Shown: positions 1 through 13,598 of the stretch, piece by piece | Position numbering within the stretch: the stretch's first letter is position 1 | How the letters are laid out: every line of letters starts with the position of its first letter | DNA from: Spirometra erinaceieuropaei | Lineage: Eukaryota > Platyhelminthes > Cestoda > Diphyllobothriidea > Diphyllobothriidae | Direction of reading: 5' to 3' | Length of the DNA: 64,000 nt | Assembly (NCBI GenBank): GCA_902702965.1 | Contig: CACRXP010000035.1 | Coordinates: forward strand, 905,231 to 969,230 | Notes under the pieces: generated by a model | Told to the model about the DNA's origin: nothing | Database searches by the model: none | What the model saw: only the letters and a program-made list of their open reading frames with translations | Program-made: the position numbers and the translations under genes

Positions 1-340
1 TTTTTGGGAAACTGTCCTCGCATTTGGCTTATTGTTTCCTCCTAGTTGTGCGACTACCTGCAAGGACTCCAGACGAGAGTTTGAAGGTACGGCGGAACGC
101 ATATAACCCCTCCAAAAATCAGACCAGACGACCTCGTGTCACGCTTATGCGTTGTGGAATATTCCCAATTACAGTCTACCGGGTGTCGCCTCGTGGCTCA
201 GCTGCTAATGCATAATGTCACGAAAACTGTCTGCTCCGGGCTGCCGCAGACCTCGAGTTTATGTTATAAATGCACTAAAATTGGCTGTTGAGGCCGTGGG
301 CGTGGGCGCCCACCACGCCCTGCTTGCGTCGCATAGTGAC

Positions 341-527
341 CAGCATTATATTAATATATCACCAACCAAGACAAGGGAGAGTGAAATGGCCATTTCTAGC
401 TTATAAGTCGTCGTCAACCCGCCATACTTAATTCCGAGATGTGCAATCCTCGAGGCTCAAACCTGCAACTCATTGGTTAGACGTCCAACGCCCTAACAGT
501 TGACCACGAGCGGGTTGTCTTGTCTAG
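341..527 (-). mobile_element. S1: tRNA-Arg-like SINE
   Basis: The right end, read on the minus strand, is a tRNA-like head: GTGGTCAACTGTTAGGGCG, then an anticodon-loop region around GACGTCTAACC, then a B-box-like GGTTTGAGCC. The tail (leftward) has the family blocks AAATGGCCATTTCTAGC and GACGACTTATAAG. It is diverged, with no poly-A seen. Confidence 0.6.
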
Positions 528-817
528 TGAAATTCTGCATTCTGTCTGGCCTACCTTCCTTTCTTGGATGCTATCCCTGAGGAATTCACTCTGACATGCA
601 CACCTTCATTGCAGGGTTTTCTACTAAGACGTCTTTAAGCCCTTCCACATGCGCATTACGCCCCGATCTTGTGAGTAGTTATGTGGTTTTGCATTTTCCG
701 TCCCATTAAAAATATGGCGCACGGGTTGGGATTGTTTGTATGATCTACTGGGATTATCAGATATGCGGTCAAACGGGAGAGGTTACTGGGGGAGACCATA
801 AAATGTGAAAGCACTAA

Positions 818-925
818 AGCAACCAATAGAAGCAAAGAGACAAGTCCTAGAAAGTACTCGTGAAGAAGGAGACTCGATCGCTGGTACAAGCGATCCCAGT
901 GATCGTGTCTCCATTGTTAAACCTG
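818..925. mobile_element. Q1: collapsed Q element ends
   Basis: A left end (GTGAAGAAGGAGACTCGATC, preceded by the AACCAATAGAAGC flank seen beside other Q copies) runs within ~35 bases into a right-end block (CCCAGTGATCGTGTCTCC). Almost the whole interior is gone. Confidence 0.65.
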
Positions 926-927
926 CA

Positions 928-3900
928 CTCAGTTTATGTAATTTATTGTTGCACGCTGGCTTTCCTTTGAGGTTGTTCCACTTCATTTATGGTGCCTTCT
1001 GAGGCGGTAAAATCCTTCTTTAAGTATAAGGCGACATTTTCGTGGACCTTTCAAAATCTGCTAGTATTTTTTCAAACTAGAAATTTCCCACCCTCTGTCT
1101 CCTAGCGTTTACTTTTGTAAAATGATCTTTCTTTAAATTTGACCTAGAAAAGATGGAATGCTGAGGTTCAGAATTGTAATACTGTCAGAGCAGATAAGTA
1201 CTCCATCACTCTTTATTTACTTTGTTCTCAGAGCACATCGATTGTGGTACGCGGGTTAAAGTGCTCCATAACGTTTGGGACCATTCACATCAAATAATTT
1301 GACATTTTCACGAATATAGAGTTTGAAAGGCATCAAGGAAACTAGCAGCTTTTTGAACTCAAAGCTACTTCACGGCTTCCCACGGATTTTTTAATCACTT
1401 AAGCACTCAAAAGTGTCTTCTGTGGATATCTTATAACATTTTACTTAATGACGGACAACGAAAAGTAATTTTGCTTAAACTGTTTTACCTAACCGAAAAT
1501 TATAAAAGTTTCGAACGGGAGTCATGATTTAGGAGGCAACTGCGTGTCGCACTTCTTCCAAATAAATCCTGCATCCCCAGTTAAGCAATATTTTTCCTTA
1601 TGCTGGTTTAGGTGCTTCCTATACGTGAACGCACTAAATCTGCATACGATGCTGCCCGTCTCCTATGTTCGGGTGTAGCTTTCAGCTTTCCATTTCTCAT
1701 AACATCTTAATCTGGAGAAAACTCATGTACTGCCTTCAGATAGTCAATCCACCGCGACTTATAAAAACTGCATAAGTAAGCGAGTAGATTCATGCGCGTC
1801 AGCTATTATCGATACGATCCAGCCATTCTACTCGATGAAAGCCTTATCAATGGTGTCTTAAAGCTGACCGTCAACCCCTAAGACCCTCTTTTGGAATCAC
1901 TGAAGGACAGATAGAGTAAAAAGTTTAGACCTGTCGTGACAAGAGCTAGGAACCGAGAATCGACCAAATCGAGACGATGCCTTAGTTCTTCCCCAGTTCC
2001 ATTATCATGCGGTCTTCACTATGGTTTGATGTGAAGCATAGCAACCTCTTCCACCAAACTTTGTGGGTTCTCGCATCCCACAGCTCACGTCTCAGCTCTC
2101 TCTAAGATTGACGCCCATCTTGGTTATCGCGCTTTACTTGTGATTTGTAAGAATGCCACATCCGCTTTAGCACTTTCCTTCTACTAGAAGGAAATCACTG
2201 GCTACAGGCATTTTCACAAGTCTTCTGTATGTGTGCTAATCATAGATGCAATAGCCTAAAGCATGTTCGGGGAGCTGAACATGAACTTCCGAGCGCTGCC
2301 TCTCCCATGCTAGAAACTGGCGAATGCTACAAAGGATGGTGGGACCTGGGTCTACCTGACCAGAATAGTCTACGAGTGTTTGGTTTCTCAATCGCATTCT
2401 TTTTTCTGTAACAGGTGGATGTATTTTTAAAAAAGCGTTCAGGTCGACTGATGGAGGGTGGGGGGAAGGTGGGAGGACGAAAATATATACACAATTTAGT
2501 GTGACCTTGCAAGTACCTGTGATATTACCAAATGACACTGTGACGCGACAGTTTGTGACTGTACCTCTGAGTGGCATTCAGAGGGCGTGATTCCTTTGTA
2601 AGAGTGTAACGTAGGTCACGGACGTCTGACAGATACTCGGTCATGAAATCGGCGCCGAGCACCTGAGGCCGTAATGATAGGCTGCCAACTGACGAGAGCC
2701 AAATGAACTTGGTGTCATCTTAAACGGTCAGCATGATTTAACGTGTCAGGACAGTTGGAAAATTTATGCGAACTGCGTATATAGGACTGCATCCTCACTT
2801 ATGGGCTTCAGCGTCCTTTGTTCGTAGTTTGTCATGCGTTTATGCATTGTCTGAAAAAATTGCGAACAGTCCGGTCGCATCTCCCAGTATTTTTCAAGGC
2901 TTCCTCTGCTCGTACGCGTTGGAATCCTGTGGATACTGAGGAGGAGGACCTTAAATCAGCCAGTTCATGCGAGTAGCCCAGTAATAACACCAGATCACAA
3001 TGATCAAACTGTGGCCGAAGTCGGTAGTATAGTAAAGTGCGGCTTCCAGCGCTTAAAAGGCACCGCCATTGAATCACCTGCCTCCCAGCACTTGTAGTCA
3101 CCGTTTTTGCAACCTACGCGGCACGCCATTATTCACTGTCTGTGTCACGATCGCGTGGGGTGAGTCATCCTCCGACCCAGCCTCGCTGAAGCACGCGGTT
3201 GCCGAGTCACCTGAGTAAGCGATTGCTTCACCCAAATTCAGATGTCCTTTTGTTACTCCAACAGCACAGATTAATTTCGCCTTCCGATAAGCTTGATCAG
3301 ACTGCCTGTTTTACTCAACGCCCTCCTTTGCAGAACTGGTAACCCCCCCCCCTCCTATGTCACTGAGTTTTAACCGCCCAAGGCTCCTTTCTGCGCAGAC
3401 GCGTTGCTCTTCTTATCTGCGCAAAAAATGTGCGCGTATGGAGCCTTTTGAAAACTGCGCTCTGTAATGTAACATTTAGGCTTTAATTTTGAGTTGACAC
3501 TATAATCATACCATAGGGCACATACCTAGGTGGCCTACAGACTGGACGACAATAGTCTTCCATTTGGGCGAATTTTAGAAAGTCGCCAACTGTCATGGTA
3601 AGTCGCTGGTAAAGAACTGTTTTTGCCCACTTTCTAGGCCAACCAACTGGACGAGTTTTCAGCTAAAGTTTGTACCAGTTTTTCCCCTTGAAAGTTCAGT
3701 ATCCTCCCATTTTGGCAGTAGCAACATAAATAAAATATTCAAATGCATTTAATAACAGGAAAGTTACTATTTGATCATGCTTCGAGTTAAGTAAGCAACG
3801 CCCCCTTTTATGGAACACAGCAGGTAGTATAAGTCCTTTTCTCTCCCTGAGCAGCGATCAGTACTCTGCACTGGTTTTGCTTCCTTTTTGCCAACTTCGA

Positions 3901-6900
3901 TTTTCAGGGGGTGATACCCTGAAGTTAGATCTCTCAACGAAGGGTCTAGACCATACTGAGGGCTTGTAAAAATCTCGTACCTGTACACAGTAAGTGCCCC
4001 TGTTTTGGGAAAACTGCCGCCATACACTTAGGATTTCACAGACAAGACTAATTTCCAGACCTTGCTCAACCAAGTAGTTACCGTGGCGAAAGGTCGGCAA
4101 AAAATTCTCCTATTGTGAGAATTACGGTAACAGCTCAGTCTGGGACGAAATGCTTTGAACGTCTGGCTGGAGGTCACCTCATTAAGAAAAACTTGGCAAA
4201 TTCATCCTGAGTCAAAATAATCTACTGGTCCATAGGACATCAAAAGCAGGCCGGTGTTGCTGGAATTGGTCCGCTTCAGTCGGCCCCACACACTCCTGAT
4301 TTTTACTGCTGTCCACTCCTTTAAGTAGCGGTCTTTTAGAGGGTCAGCTAGGAAAGGCGTGATCGTGGGTTTAAAATCGGTGCAGGGTATTTTCTGTTCA
4401 GGTGAGTTTGCCAAGAATTTTATCATCCGGTTTATCGACTCGGATGTCGCCCAGAAGCTGAGAGTGGCACATAAAAACTGTAGATTTGTTCTTGGAAAAT
4501 GTAAACAAATTTTATTGGCCGTTTTGGACGAAAGCTTTTGGAGACTTCTTTTTCCTTTTACTACGTAATTTTTGAACTTACTTTACCACTGCCTGTTACT
4601 GTTTGAACAAATAAAACGAAGTTCTATATTCGACAGATTATAAACACACTTGACAGGGTGTGTCTGTGACTCGCTATCGAGAAGAAACCGCCCTGTCACC
4701 TCCGCGATAAAAAAAAAGATGCAATAGTCTTCAGAGCTGTTCTTTTTTGGCGGTTGTTGGTTATTTCCGCACACTTGGTCAAGGTTCCTTGAGGCATGAA
4801 CTCTCTGAAGGATTTGCTGTCCAGGGAGGGTCAGCGTAAATTATTTGAAAACTGAAATTTTAAAGAATTAGTACATACAGTACGTGACCTATCTCATGAA
4901 ATCTGATAGCGGAAATTGATACGCGAATTTCTGGACGTCTTTAACGTTGCCGTTTTGTTCGCTCATCCACCTCCTTCGATAAAATGTCCTTTTCTTGTGC
5001 AGAAATTGTGGTTACGTAATTATATCAAGTAAGATATCAGTAAATTTTAGCGAAAATGGGCATTGGGATATAGTCGTGCAATTCCTTTCGCTATTACATG
5101 TCCCAGACTCCGGTTACGCATCTGAGTGACTTTTTAAGTGAAGGGATAGTAATTCGTCCGTGAGAGTTTTAATAAACACATGTAGCCGGACTTGACAATT
5201 TATTTTATGTCCGATGATAACCGTGGCAATCAACTTGCAAGCACAAAGGTTATTTTAAGAAAACGAGAGGTTTTATAAATTCCCGGAGGTCAAATGAGCA
5301 GATCTGTGCGATTTGGTGCCCTAAAGTGCAGTAATAACGCAGATAGGGATTCCTTCGTTTAAGTGAGCTGAAATTTTTCGCCGTTTGGAAAATTCTACCT
5401 GATGTCACATAAATGACCAGTTTTGAACATATGAAACACTACTTGACGTGTAATTTAGTTTCTGTGCATACCTTATTCGGAAGTAGAACGAGCAAAACAT
5501 GAATAATTTCAGCAAAATTTCAGTATTTATATCAGCGCTCTGCCGTGCATTAATATTCGATGAACGTAGTCTGATAGCGAGCAAAATCAGTGGAAATGGT
5601 CTCATTGTACAGAGGAAAGCATGTTCTTACGTTTACGGTAGAACAATATAATTATTGTTTAGGAACGTGAAAGAAACAACCAGTGTGAAATTTTTACTTG
5701 ACCTCACTGTGCAAAAATGCAAAGTACACAGAGATCCCTAAGCATAGTGCAGTAATAAAGCACTTCTTAAAGAGTTAACTTATTAGGGAAATCGTTCATT
5801 GATCGAAGGCACATTCGTTGTTAACCTTCGCTGTGGACATCCATTTTTCTCGAAAATGAAGTTTGATGTTTGAATGAGTCTTCACATGTGACCCAAAAGA
5901 CCATCTTCGTGAAAAGGAGAGCCCGAACACGCACTAATTTACAAATGCCTTCACGAATAATCTTATTTTAAAGTTCCCAACTGACAGATCATTCAGAATC
6001 TGTCTTTATGGACGATCGGGTGAAAACACTGAAAATCATGAAGTATTCAGCAATATTTTGAGGCCGACCTGAAACCCAACGTAATGCAAAACGAACACGA
6101 AATGGTATGTTTACGATCACGCCTGTCAGTTCCACTTACATTTATTAGACTCCGACGGGGCTCATTGTATGTCACCTTCTGAAAACTTTTGTTCCTACGA
6201 AGTACTCGTCGGTGAAATCAAGCAAAATCCAGTTTCCGTTGTTTAATCCCATCTCATTTAACTCAAAATAGTCAAGGATAACACGTAACACTGAAAAACT
6301 GTTTTGGAATGTACACTCAAAATGAAGGCAGTTGATTAACCGCCATGTATGAAATTGCGCTAATTCTTAGACGACATTTAGATATAAACTTCATTGAAAT
6401 ACTATTATTAAACGTTGCTTCATTTTTACTTTCATATTTACCACGTTTGCAGCATGAGAATACATTTTATACATCTAAAAACGAAGTTTACTAAAGTAGA
6501 GCCATTTCTGACGTTTTCGGGATATTGCGCTTTCCTAAAAAAATCGGCATTTCTAAACAACACAGCGCTGCCTTTAATATTTCTTTTATGTCTTTAATAC
6601 TTTAAAACTTATAATTAATTAACATAAACATTGGGCTCATGTAATGGTGTCGGTTTGTGAGTGACTGACAATAATTCGTAAATTTCGACACATTTCATAA
6701 GTTAGGTAACGCACTTTATAAGTCGTTAACCGGAATATTCTTGTACCAAACCCCCATTCATATCGCTAAATTTGTGGCACATATAACCGTGTTCTTTCAC
6801 GTTCTAAAGCGAATGGCTTGCAATCGGGTCTCAGGCGTTAGCAGCCCTTTGGAAGATATGCATCTAAGTCTGGGCTTTCAGGCAAAGCACTTGTTCTTAC

Positions 6901-7439
6901 CGGCACCCCAATGGGTCCAGTGGTTCGGTTCGGGGCTTGGTGATCGGCTACGTTTTTCATTTCGATATTAGACATGCTTAGTTCACTGTGTCGACAGTTA
7001 TTCCCGGAGTCTTCAATTTGACAGACCTCTATTCATACATCATCCTGAAAATCTCTTCTCTAGGGGGAAGCCGTCTTATCGGTAGCTTGTATTTCCTCCC
7101 GCAGTGACGCCCCAAATATCTCAATCCTGATAGCGGTCCTTGAGCCAGAGCAAAACCTCCCTTTCGCATCTTACTTAACGACAGTGGTTGTATGAATGGC
7201 AAATGAGTTTTGGAATAAACTTCCCTGCGAATCATTTACCTTACAAAAAGAACCCGCCTTAGTAAAAAAAGACTGCAGCAAATCCTTCTTCAGATATGCA
7301 GCTGTCCAACTAACATTTGCGCCCCTTTCACTAGATTAAAATGAAACTCGAGCAGGAAAATGAGGACCGATTGTTTGAGACTGAAGTTCGGAAGGATTGG
7401 CGTATTTCCTGAGACAATACTGCTTAGACACGCGAATAA
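928..7439. other. No gene or repeat recognised, apart from the short P-like end at 4874
   Basis: AT-rich sequence with stops in all frames; the longest open frames (113 codons minus at 2236-2577, 89 codons minus at 2832-3101, 69 codons plus at 4359-4568) have no convincing splice borders or recognisable domains. Short homopolymers include a C run at 3343-3352. It fits intron or intergenic DNA. Confidence 0.6.
4874..4912 (+). repeat. P-like terminus only
   Basis: The stretch TACAGTACGTGACCTATCTC followed by ATGAAAT matches the outer end of the P4/P8 subfamily. The following sequence is not clearly P-like and I found no matching right end, so this is an old or chance fragment. Confidence 0.4.
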
Positions 7440-7612
7440 GGACCCCCAGTACTACAGGTGGCGTTGGGCCAAATTTTCAGGGGTACCTGTCCCCGTGCCC
7501 TAACCCTAATCCCAATCCTCCCAGACCTGGCCCTAACCCCCCACTCCCTGGAATTTAGCGCACTTGTAATACGCAGGATTCATATTCCAGTGCCCCAGCA
7601 AAGTGACTTCAC
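7440..7612. repeat. F1: diverged repeat containing CCCTAA-like runs
   Basis: CCCTAACCCTAATCCCAATCC, CTGGAATTTAGCGCACTTG, GTAATACGCAGGATTCAT and CAGTGCCCCAGC recur in the same order at 15240-15430. The CCCTAA run is short and belongs to this repeat. Confidence 0.5.
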
Positions 7613-10600
7613 TTCAGGAGTTGTCATCGCTGGATGACCTGTACCAGGGAAAAACCTCGCAGTAGAAAAATGTACTTTTATAATGGAAAACTTTCATGCA
7701 TATTTGACAGCTAGCCACTTTTTTCTCCTGTCTGTTCCGTCTCATATATTTCCCTCTGTCGTCTTCAGGTCCATCTTCGGAAAAGGAGACTGATGAATCT
7801 GATCGAGTTTCGGCCAAAATGGCGTCCGCGTATGTTCCTATTGGTTTCCGAATGTTACATGCATTCTACCTTCACTTTCATGCGTCATTGTTGCATTCTA
7901 TTTGCAAAAAATAATTACTTTAAACTTCGTTAAGTGACATCTGGCATCATCTGGATATCTAAACCTCCCTTATGTCACTTCTTATTTTTTTGGGCATAAA
8001 AAACGTGAAAACCTGATGTCAAAATTCACACACACAGAGATAAATCCGCTTGGTTGTTTTCAGTTGGACTAGATGCAGTCAAGGCATTTTACGCTAATGC
8101 ACCTGGCCTTGCTATGTTTAGCCTTCGCTTACTTTTCCATAGTCTTGCCCAGTAAATAACCCCTCCACACAATCTCCTGCTCATCCATCAGTTATCCCAT
8201 TAACCCCCACCTAGGGAAAATTGCTATCCCTCTACATCATACACTAGTGTAAAATAACTGGCGATAAATGGTTTAAAAGTTGCTTCTCTAGTGTCTTTAT
8301 GTTAACTACTGTCAGATGATGCCACGCCTTAGGTAAAATAAAATCGGCGCATGGCTTACTGCGTTGTAGCGCGACATGACAGCACTGAAAATTTTTAACT
8401 ATACTTCTCAACTGAAAAGCTCACTTGATTAACCTTGCGTGACTGATTAGGTTAGAGCATACTCTCAGGTTACCCTGCAGCCTGTGGTGCATTGGCTTGC
8501 ATTTGAGGATCTTTCGAAACAGGAAAAAAAGTCCTGCTAGTATCTAAGGTGTCTTTACTGGACAGGTTTCGCCGTCTCTCACAAATTCACTTGACTCTCT
8601 TGGGGGGCAGAGATTGCTCTTCAGCCTGAATAGTATTCAAACAAGGCACTTGTATGTGAAAGCGGGAGCGCGCTTATTTTGAAATGACCATACTTTCCGC
8701 GAAATAATCCCGAAACCGGATGTTCCAACACAGGCGAATAATACAGGCCGCATTATTTTTAACCTGGGTGGATTTCGTGGGAACTTCACGGACGTGGGAA
8801 CGCACTCAGCAGGTGGCGTCATTTATTCGCGTAAATAAACAAAGGAGCAAGTGAAGCGTCAACTGACTAATTGACGGAATCTCGGGTCTAAGCATAGGGA
8901 TGACCTTTGCCGAATGGAAGAGGGAAATGGCGATTTAGGTTTTTGAGCCCAAAACGAGATCCGTTGTCATCGCAACCTTGCCACGACGTGGACGTAGAGT
9001 TGACGTTGTTTAGTTGAGGTTTGGCTGCCAGAATGCAGCAGACATACCGGGAGTGCGCATTCTAGTCACGCTCTCTCTCTCTCTTACAGGCAGAGCTTTT
9101 CGGTAAGTAATTTTTGAGACAGCCTTACGCCACTTGCGGAACTCAGGCCGCTGAGTTTGACTTCATATCATGGAGGCCGTCGCTACAGTTTACCGCGGAA
9201 TTTGGCTGTTATGCGTGCTGTCTGGAGGCATATTTGGAGGGTCCTAACGGTCTCGACCGTTTAGAAACAGTATTAACCCTATGTGCTGGGTGAACTTTTT
9301 TAATTTTTATGCAGTGTTTTACTTTTCGGTTTATACTAGTTCAAATCTCACGCGATCTGCCTCTGTGGTTTGGTACTACTTATTCCAATTGTTTAACTGG
9401 AGTAAATTATTCATTGGCGTTATATAGATAGACTGTATCAACTGACAACAATTCTCTGCGAACGGCACCTCTATCCTCTTCATCTAAGCGCTATATATAG
9501 ATGTTTATCTGATTTGGTTTTGTGGCCCGTTGCCGTCAGCCGCTGGCGTAATATCCAAATTTAAACACTAAAAAACTCCTTGTAGCAGGCAAACCCCTAA
9601 ATGAAAACAATTCGCTCATCTTACGGCGCTAAAATGCGTGAAACCACAGCCATCTGCGATTGAAGCGATTTCAAATAAGAAAAAAACTCTGAATTGAGGG
9701 GCTGTAAAGCAAAACAAACGTTCGCCAATAAAATCTAAACGGCGATTTTCAGGAACCAATTGAAGAGAAGACGATGTGATCGTTTGAGCGGGACTCTTGT
9801 CCCTTTGGCGTTTCAGATTCCTGCCGGAAGCCATCATCAGAGACCACTGCAGATAGGGATGAAGAACGCACATTCGTAGAGTATTTATAGAAGTGGGCGA
9901 GCCCCCTTTCCACTGGCAGTACCAGCGAACCAAATTGCTGTCATTATCACGATCCCCTCTCCATTCCCTCGCCATTGTTACTGCTCAAACTTGCCTCCAT
10001 TTTCTTTAACTTGTTGGATTTGCTAGCCTAGTTGATTTTGATCGATCTATCCCTCTTCTCGCCTCCCCCGCAACGCGCAGACGAGCCTTTTCTGCAATTT
10101 GTTTCAGAATGCAAGTGTCGCGCAGTCCTCTTAACTAGTAATCCTGTTTAGTCTGATTCTTACTCATCTTATTCAGGTTTAGAGTTGCGAAAATTTCCAC
10201 TGAAGAATTCAAAAGACAATTTGGCGAGCATATGTAAGCTTCCGATAAATTCTCCTCAGTCCTGTGCATTTATATTGCTATCGAAATGATTATTAAGAAA
10301 ATGCGAGCAAGTAGAATTTATTCTGAGTGAGTGAGGCAAAAAAACTTACAGTCAGTGTCAGGGGGAAGGAATGGTGGGCACTGGGATGGGTAATTATACG
10401 CGGATGGCTGGCATGGTGGTACAGGCCTGACGAGAATTTATCGAAAGCTTACGCATGCTCGCCATATTGCCTTTTGAATTCTTTTTATTCCCGCAGTTTG
10501 AAAAGTTATGTGTTTTGCAAAGAGCTCCTAGCGATGACGGCAGGAGAAGGATTAAATTCAAAAGTATTGATCTGTTTAATTAATTTTTTTCCTAACGACC

Positions 10601-13310
10601 ATTTGGGCAACATTTAATCTGTGTTATAGCCAAGTTTACCGTGCAGGAGTCGATCCTATGCCCAATCCCAGAAGGATGATTGTAATGTCCAGGAAAAGTT
10701 TACTCTGAACCCTCATCACCAATTTAGCAAAAATTGAGCTTTACAGTCTGTCTCCATAAAAGTATGGATTCCATCAAATTTGAATCCTTTGCAGTCTCCA
10801 GTCACATGAACAATGTTGTCCTTTTTAACAATAGAAAGCAGAAGGCAAGCCTATTCCACCTCGAAGGACTACGTAGTAAAAAGCGTTGCTTTGCGTAAAC
10901 ATGACACCTGAGTGTTTTCGGACGTCTTTCTAGTGTCCTGCGTCCTTCATGCACTTTTCTCGAGAGTCAGTGATAGGTGTTTTTTATTTATTTTTTTCTG
11001 AGAACAGTTTGTCGGGACAGATGTACAAGACGGAAACATCCTTCTTACGACTGGTTAGATGTTATAATTAGTACTAAAATATTTAAATTCGGTTCGAGGA
11101 ACCCTAACATCCCGTGGAGCAAGGCGAACTGGTTGGGCATGACTATGTTATGACCTATTCTCTCCCTCCTAAATTTGTAGTTTGAGATTCAGATCAAAGT
11201 TTTTATTGTTGAGTGGAAATATGCAACTGATTCTTTTTCCTGAGGCAAAAGAGACATTCCTTTAGTCATCTGTATTTGATACGTCTAAGGGAGTGATCCG
11301 TAGCCATCAACCTCTAAATGATCAATCCAGTTTGTTCGAAGATGGTGCTAGGGCCGTACATTTGGTGGTAGACAAGTCACATCGCAGTCAACCGCGGGCG
11401 CTTAAACTTTTATGACATGACGCATAAGCTGATTTTGAGGCCTACGTCTTACATTAGTGCTTTCTAAAACCCAGCAGTTAAATGTGATCGGAAGAATTGT
11501 TCAAGGAAAGTGAACTTAAAATTTCCTTCCCGAGTCTCGAAGTTTTCGGGGCCTACAAGGGTTTTACTATCAGCTTTGATGTGGCATTTTTAGTTTGCTT
11601 TCGGCCCACGAGTGCTAAATTGTAACGCATAGGGCTTGATAAATTGCTGTTCCAGTATCTCATGGGGGAATTTTGTATTCGGTCGGGGCCCAGTTTCTTT
11701 GATAAGAACGTCAATTTTCTCTCCCAGTGACATGCGACCACATCGTCGATTAAACCGACAAACTGCACAAACACCATGTACTGCTAATAAATAATGACTT
11801 GTAACAGAGAAGAATAGAGCTTTCTGCGAAATATGCTGCCCGCAGTATACAATTCGTAGATCAAACTGCCAGGTTCCCTAAATGCGCAGAAAAATCTTTT
11901 GACATTAGGTTATACGGCAAAAGCCAGAACTCGTGAAAAATGCAGAAGGTGGTGTATGTCATGATATGTACGCAACTTCGAGATAAATATCAGTTCAGTT
12001 AAAAACTAGAGGAAGTACATCGCCCGAACCACCCAATTAATAATGAAATACCCTCAGTTAAATGGACACACAAAGGAAGTATTGAAAGAAATATAGTGTC
12101 GAATAGGAATAATAATTTTTCTCAGAAACGTAGAGTTGCTGAAGGCTGGAATATTCTTATTAGGTAGACCTAACTCAAAAAAGTACACAATGTAAGTTTG
12201 TCCACAAAACTGAGTAGAGGAAACATCGCAAGCGCAGTCACGTTTCGAAATCCCTCCAGATAGTCCTCGAGTAAAATGTCCCCCATAGAAGTAGTATACA
12301 CCATGTACGAGGCAATATGACAGCCAGTCTAATGCTTACTTATTAGTTGCCTGCCTAGAAATGTTGTTACAAGTATTTTCTGTAATTTTTCCGTTTTTGT
12401 ATCGTCTGACATACGTTGGACTGGAGAAAAAAACTTGCCCTTTATCTCGCAGATAGGGACGACAGAGAGTTTAGAGGTTTTTTAAGATCAGGTGTCAAGG
12501 AGCCGATCGGTGACTAAAAAACGGAAGTATCATCAGCAGATACAATCATAAGCGTGATATTTCTTTGTACCGAAGGAAATTTTCTTTCATAAAATTACGG
12601 CGTTTTCTGTCAACGGTGGAGTCTGCGAGGTTTCAGTGTTCATGAGACGCTACTGAATGTGGTTTTCAGTGCTCCAAACCGACTTCCAAGAAGGAGACCT
12701 CATAACGAGACATTTACTGATGGCCCTTACGTATATAATTGGTGATCGGGCGTCTTTTTGTGGAGATCATTGTCTGTAGACCCAATTAAACTTGAAACCC
12801 AACCATCAGAGAAGGTGAACGTCCACAACGGAGGCTGGCAATGTTATTTCTCCAGTAAAACCGTTAACGACGTGTCTCTCCCGAAATTACTTTAGTGGTG
12901 TTTCGCTAATATATGCCCACATCTTTCAAATGGATTAAGAGTAAAGTCTGAAGAATGACACCTTTTTTCGGCTTGTGAATTTTATTTCCGGATGCTGGCA
13001 TTGCCCCCACCGCAGAGGCCAGAATTCTCCCTTTTTAATTATTCTATGAACATTTCCGTTACTAAGTTTTTAGCTAAAATCTTTATTCCGCAAATTTGAA
13101 TGCTTCACAGGGCGGCCATACGAATGCTAAATTTTGGTGAGACAGACTTATATGGCACCTAAACAGGACATGGAAGTAGGAACGCCCAGCCCACGCAAAA
13201 AGGCAGACCTGCTCACAATTCCGGAAAGGCAAAATATTCCCGTATTCTAACCCCAACAATAATTCTAATGCAAAACTAGACCGTTTGCCTAATCTCGACC
13301 CCAACCCAAT
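7613..13310. other. No gene recognised, apart from Q3
   Basis: Open frames here are short and composition-typical; the 119-codon minus frame at 9616-9975 overlaps the Q3 repeat and is not taken as a gene. A short CT run lies at 9070-9085. Otherwise I see nothing. Confidence 0.6.
9762..9905. mobile_element. Q3: left half of a Q element, diverged
   Basis: It begins GAAGAGAAGACGATGTGATC and includes the GGCGTTTCAGATTCCTGCC, CCATCATCAGAGACCACTGC and TATTTATAGAAGTGG blocks, in the order of the left arm of Q6. No right arm follows. Confidence 0.7.
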
Positions 13311-13391
13311 CGGCCTCGCCGATGGGACCCGAACCAAGGGGCAAGGCATGAGTACAGCAGGCGTTCTAACCACCTGAGCTAAGCGGCCAGA
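13311..13391 (-). mobile_element. T1: second tRNA-like SINE family
   Basis: The minus strand reads GGCCGCTTAGCTCAGGTGGT (A box), TTAGAACGCCTGCTGTACTC, and GGTTCGGGTCCCATCGGC (B box). This is a different tRNA-like head from the S family. The longer T copies show it is a repeat, so I do not call a tRNA gene. Confidence 0.6.
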
Positions 13392-13470
13392 CCAACTGAA
13401 AAGTATGAAATCTTACCGAATGATTGCTAGGCTCACTTGCTTCACTGGTGATTACTCACGGCTCCCGAAA

Positions 13471-13598
13471 GGGGCCCAGTAGCTCAGCTGTTTAGAACGT
13501 CGGCTGTACTCAAGCCAAGGACCTTGCCGTCGTGCGTTCGAATCTCACCGAGGCCGACGAGTTTTTCACAACTGGGACGAATAAATAATACTATAGTC
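13471..13598 (+). mobile_element. T2: second tRNA-like SINE family
   Basis: A box: CCCAGTAGCTCAGCTGTTTA. Middle: CGGCTGTACTCAAGCC. B box: TGCGTTCGAATCTCACCGAG. The body GAGTTTTTCACAACTGGGAC ends in AATAAATAATA. It faces T1 at a distance of 80 bp. Confidence 0.65.

Noticed and set aside
7498..7514. Interstitial telomere
   Set aside because: Only about two CCCTAA units, and they belong to the F repeat.
9616..9975. 119-codon minus-strand open frame
   Set aside because: About half of it lies in the Q3 repeat, and there are no splice borders or known motifs.
13311..13391. Functional tRNA gene
   Set aside because: A and B boxes are present but T1, T2 and T3 differ in key positions, and T2/T3 share a non-tRNA body, which indicates SINEs.
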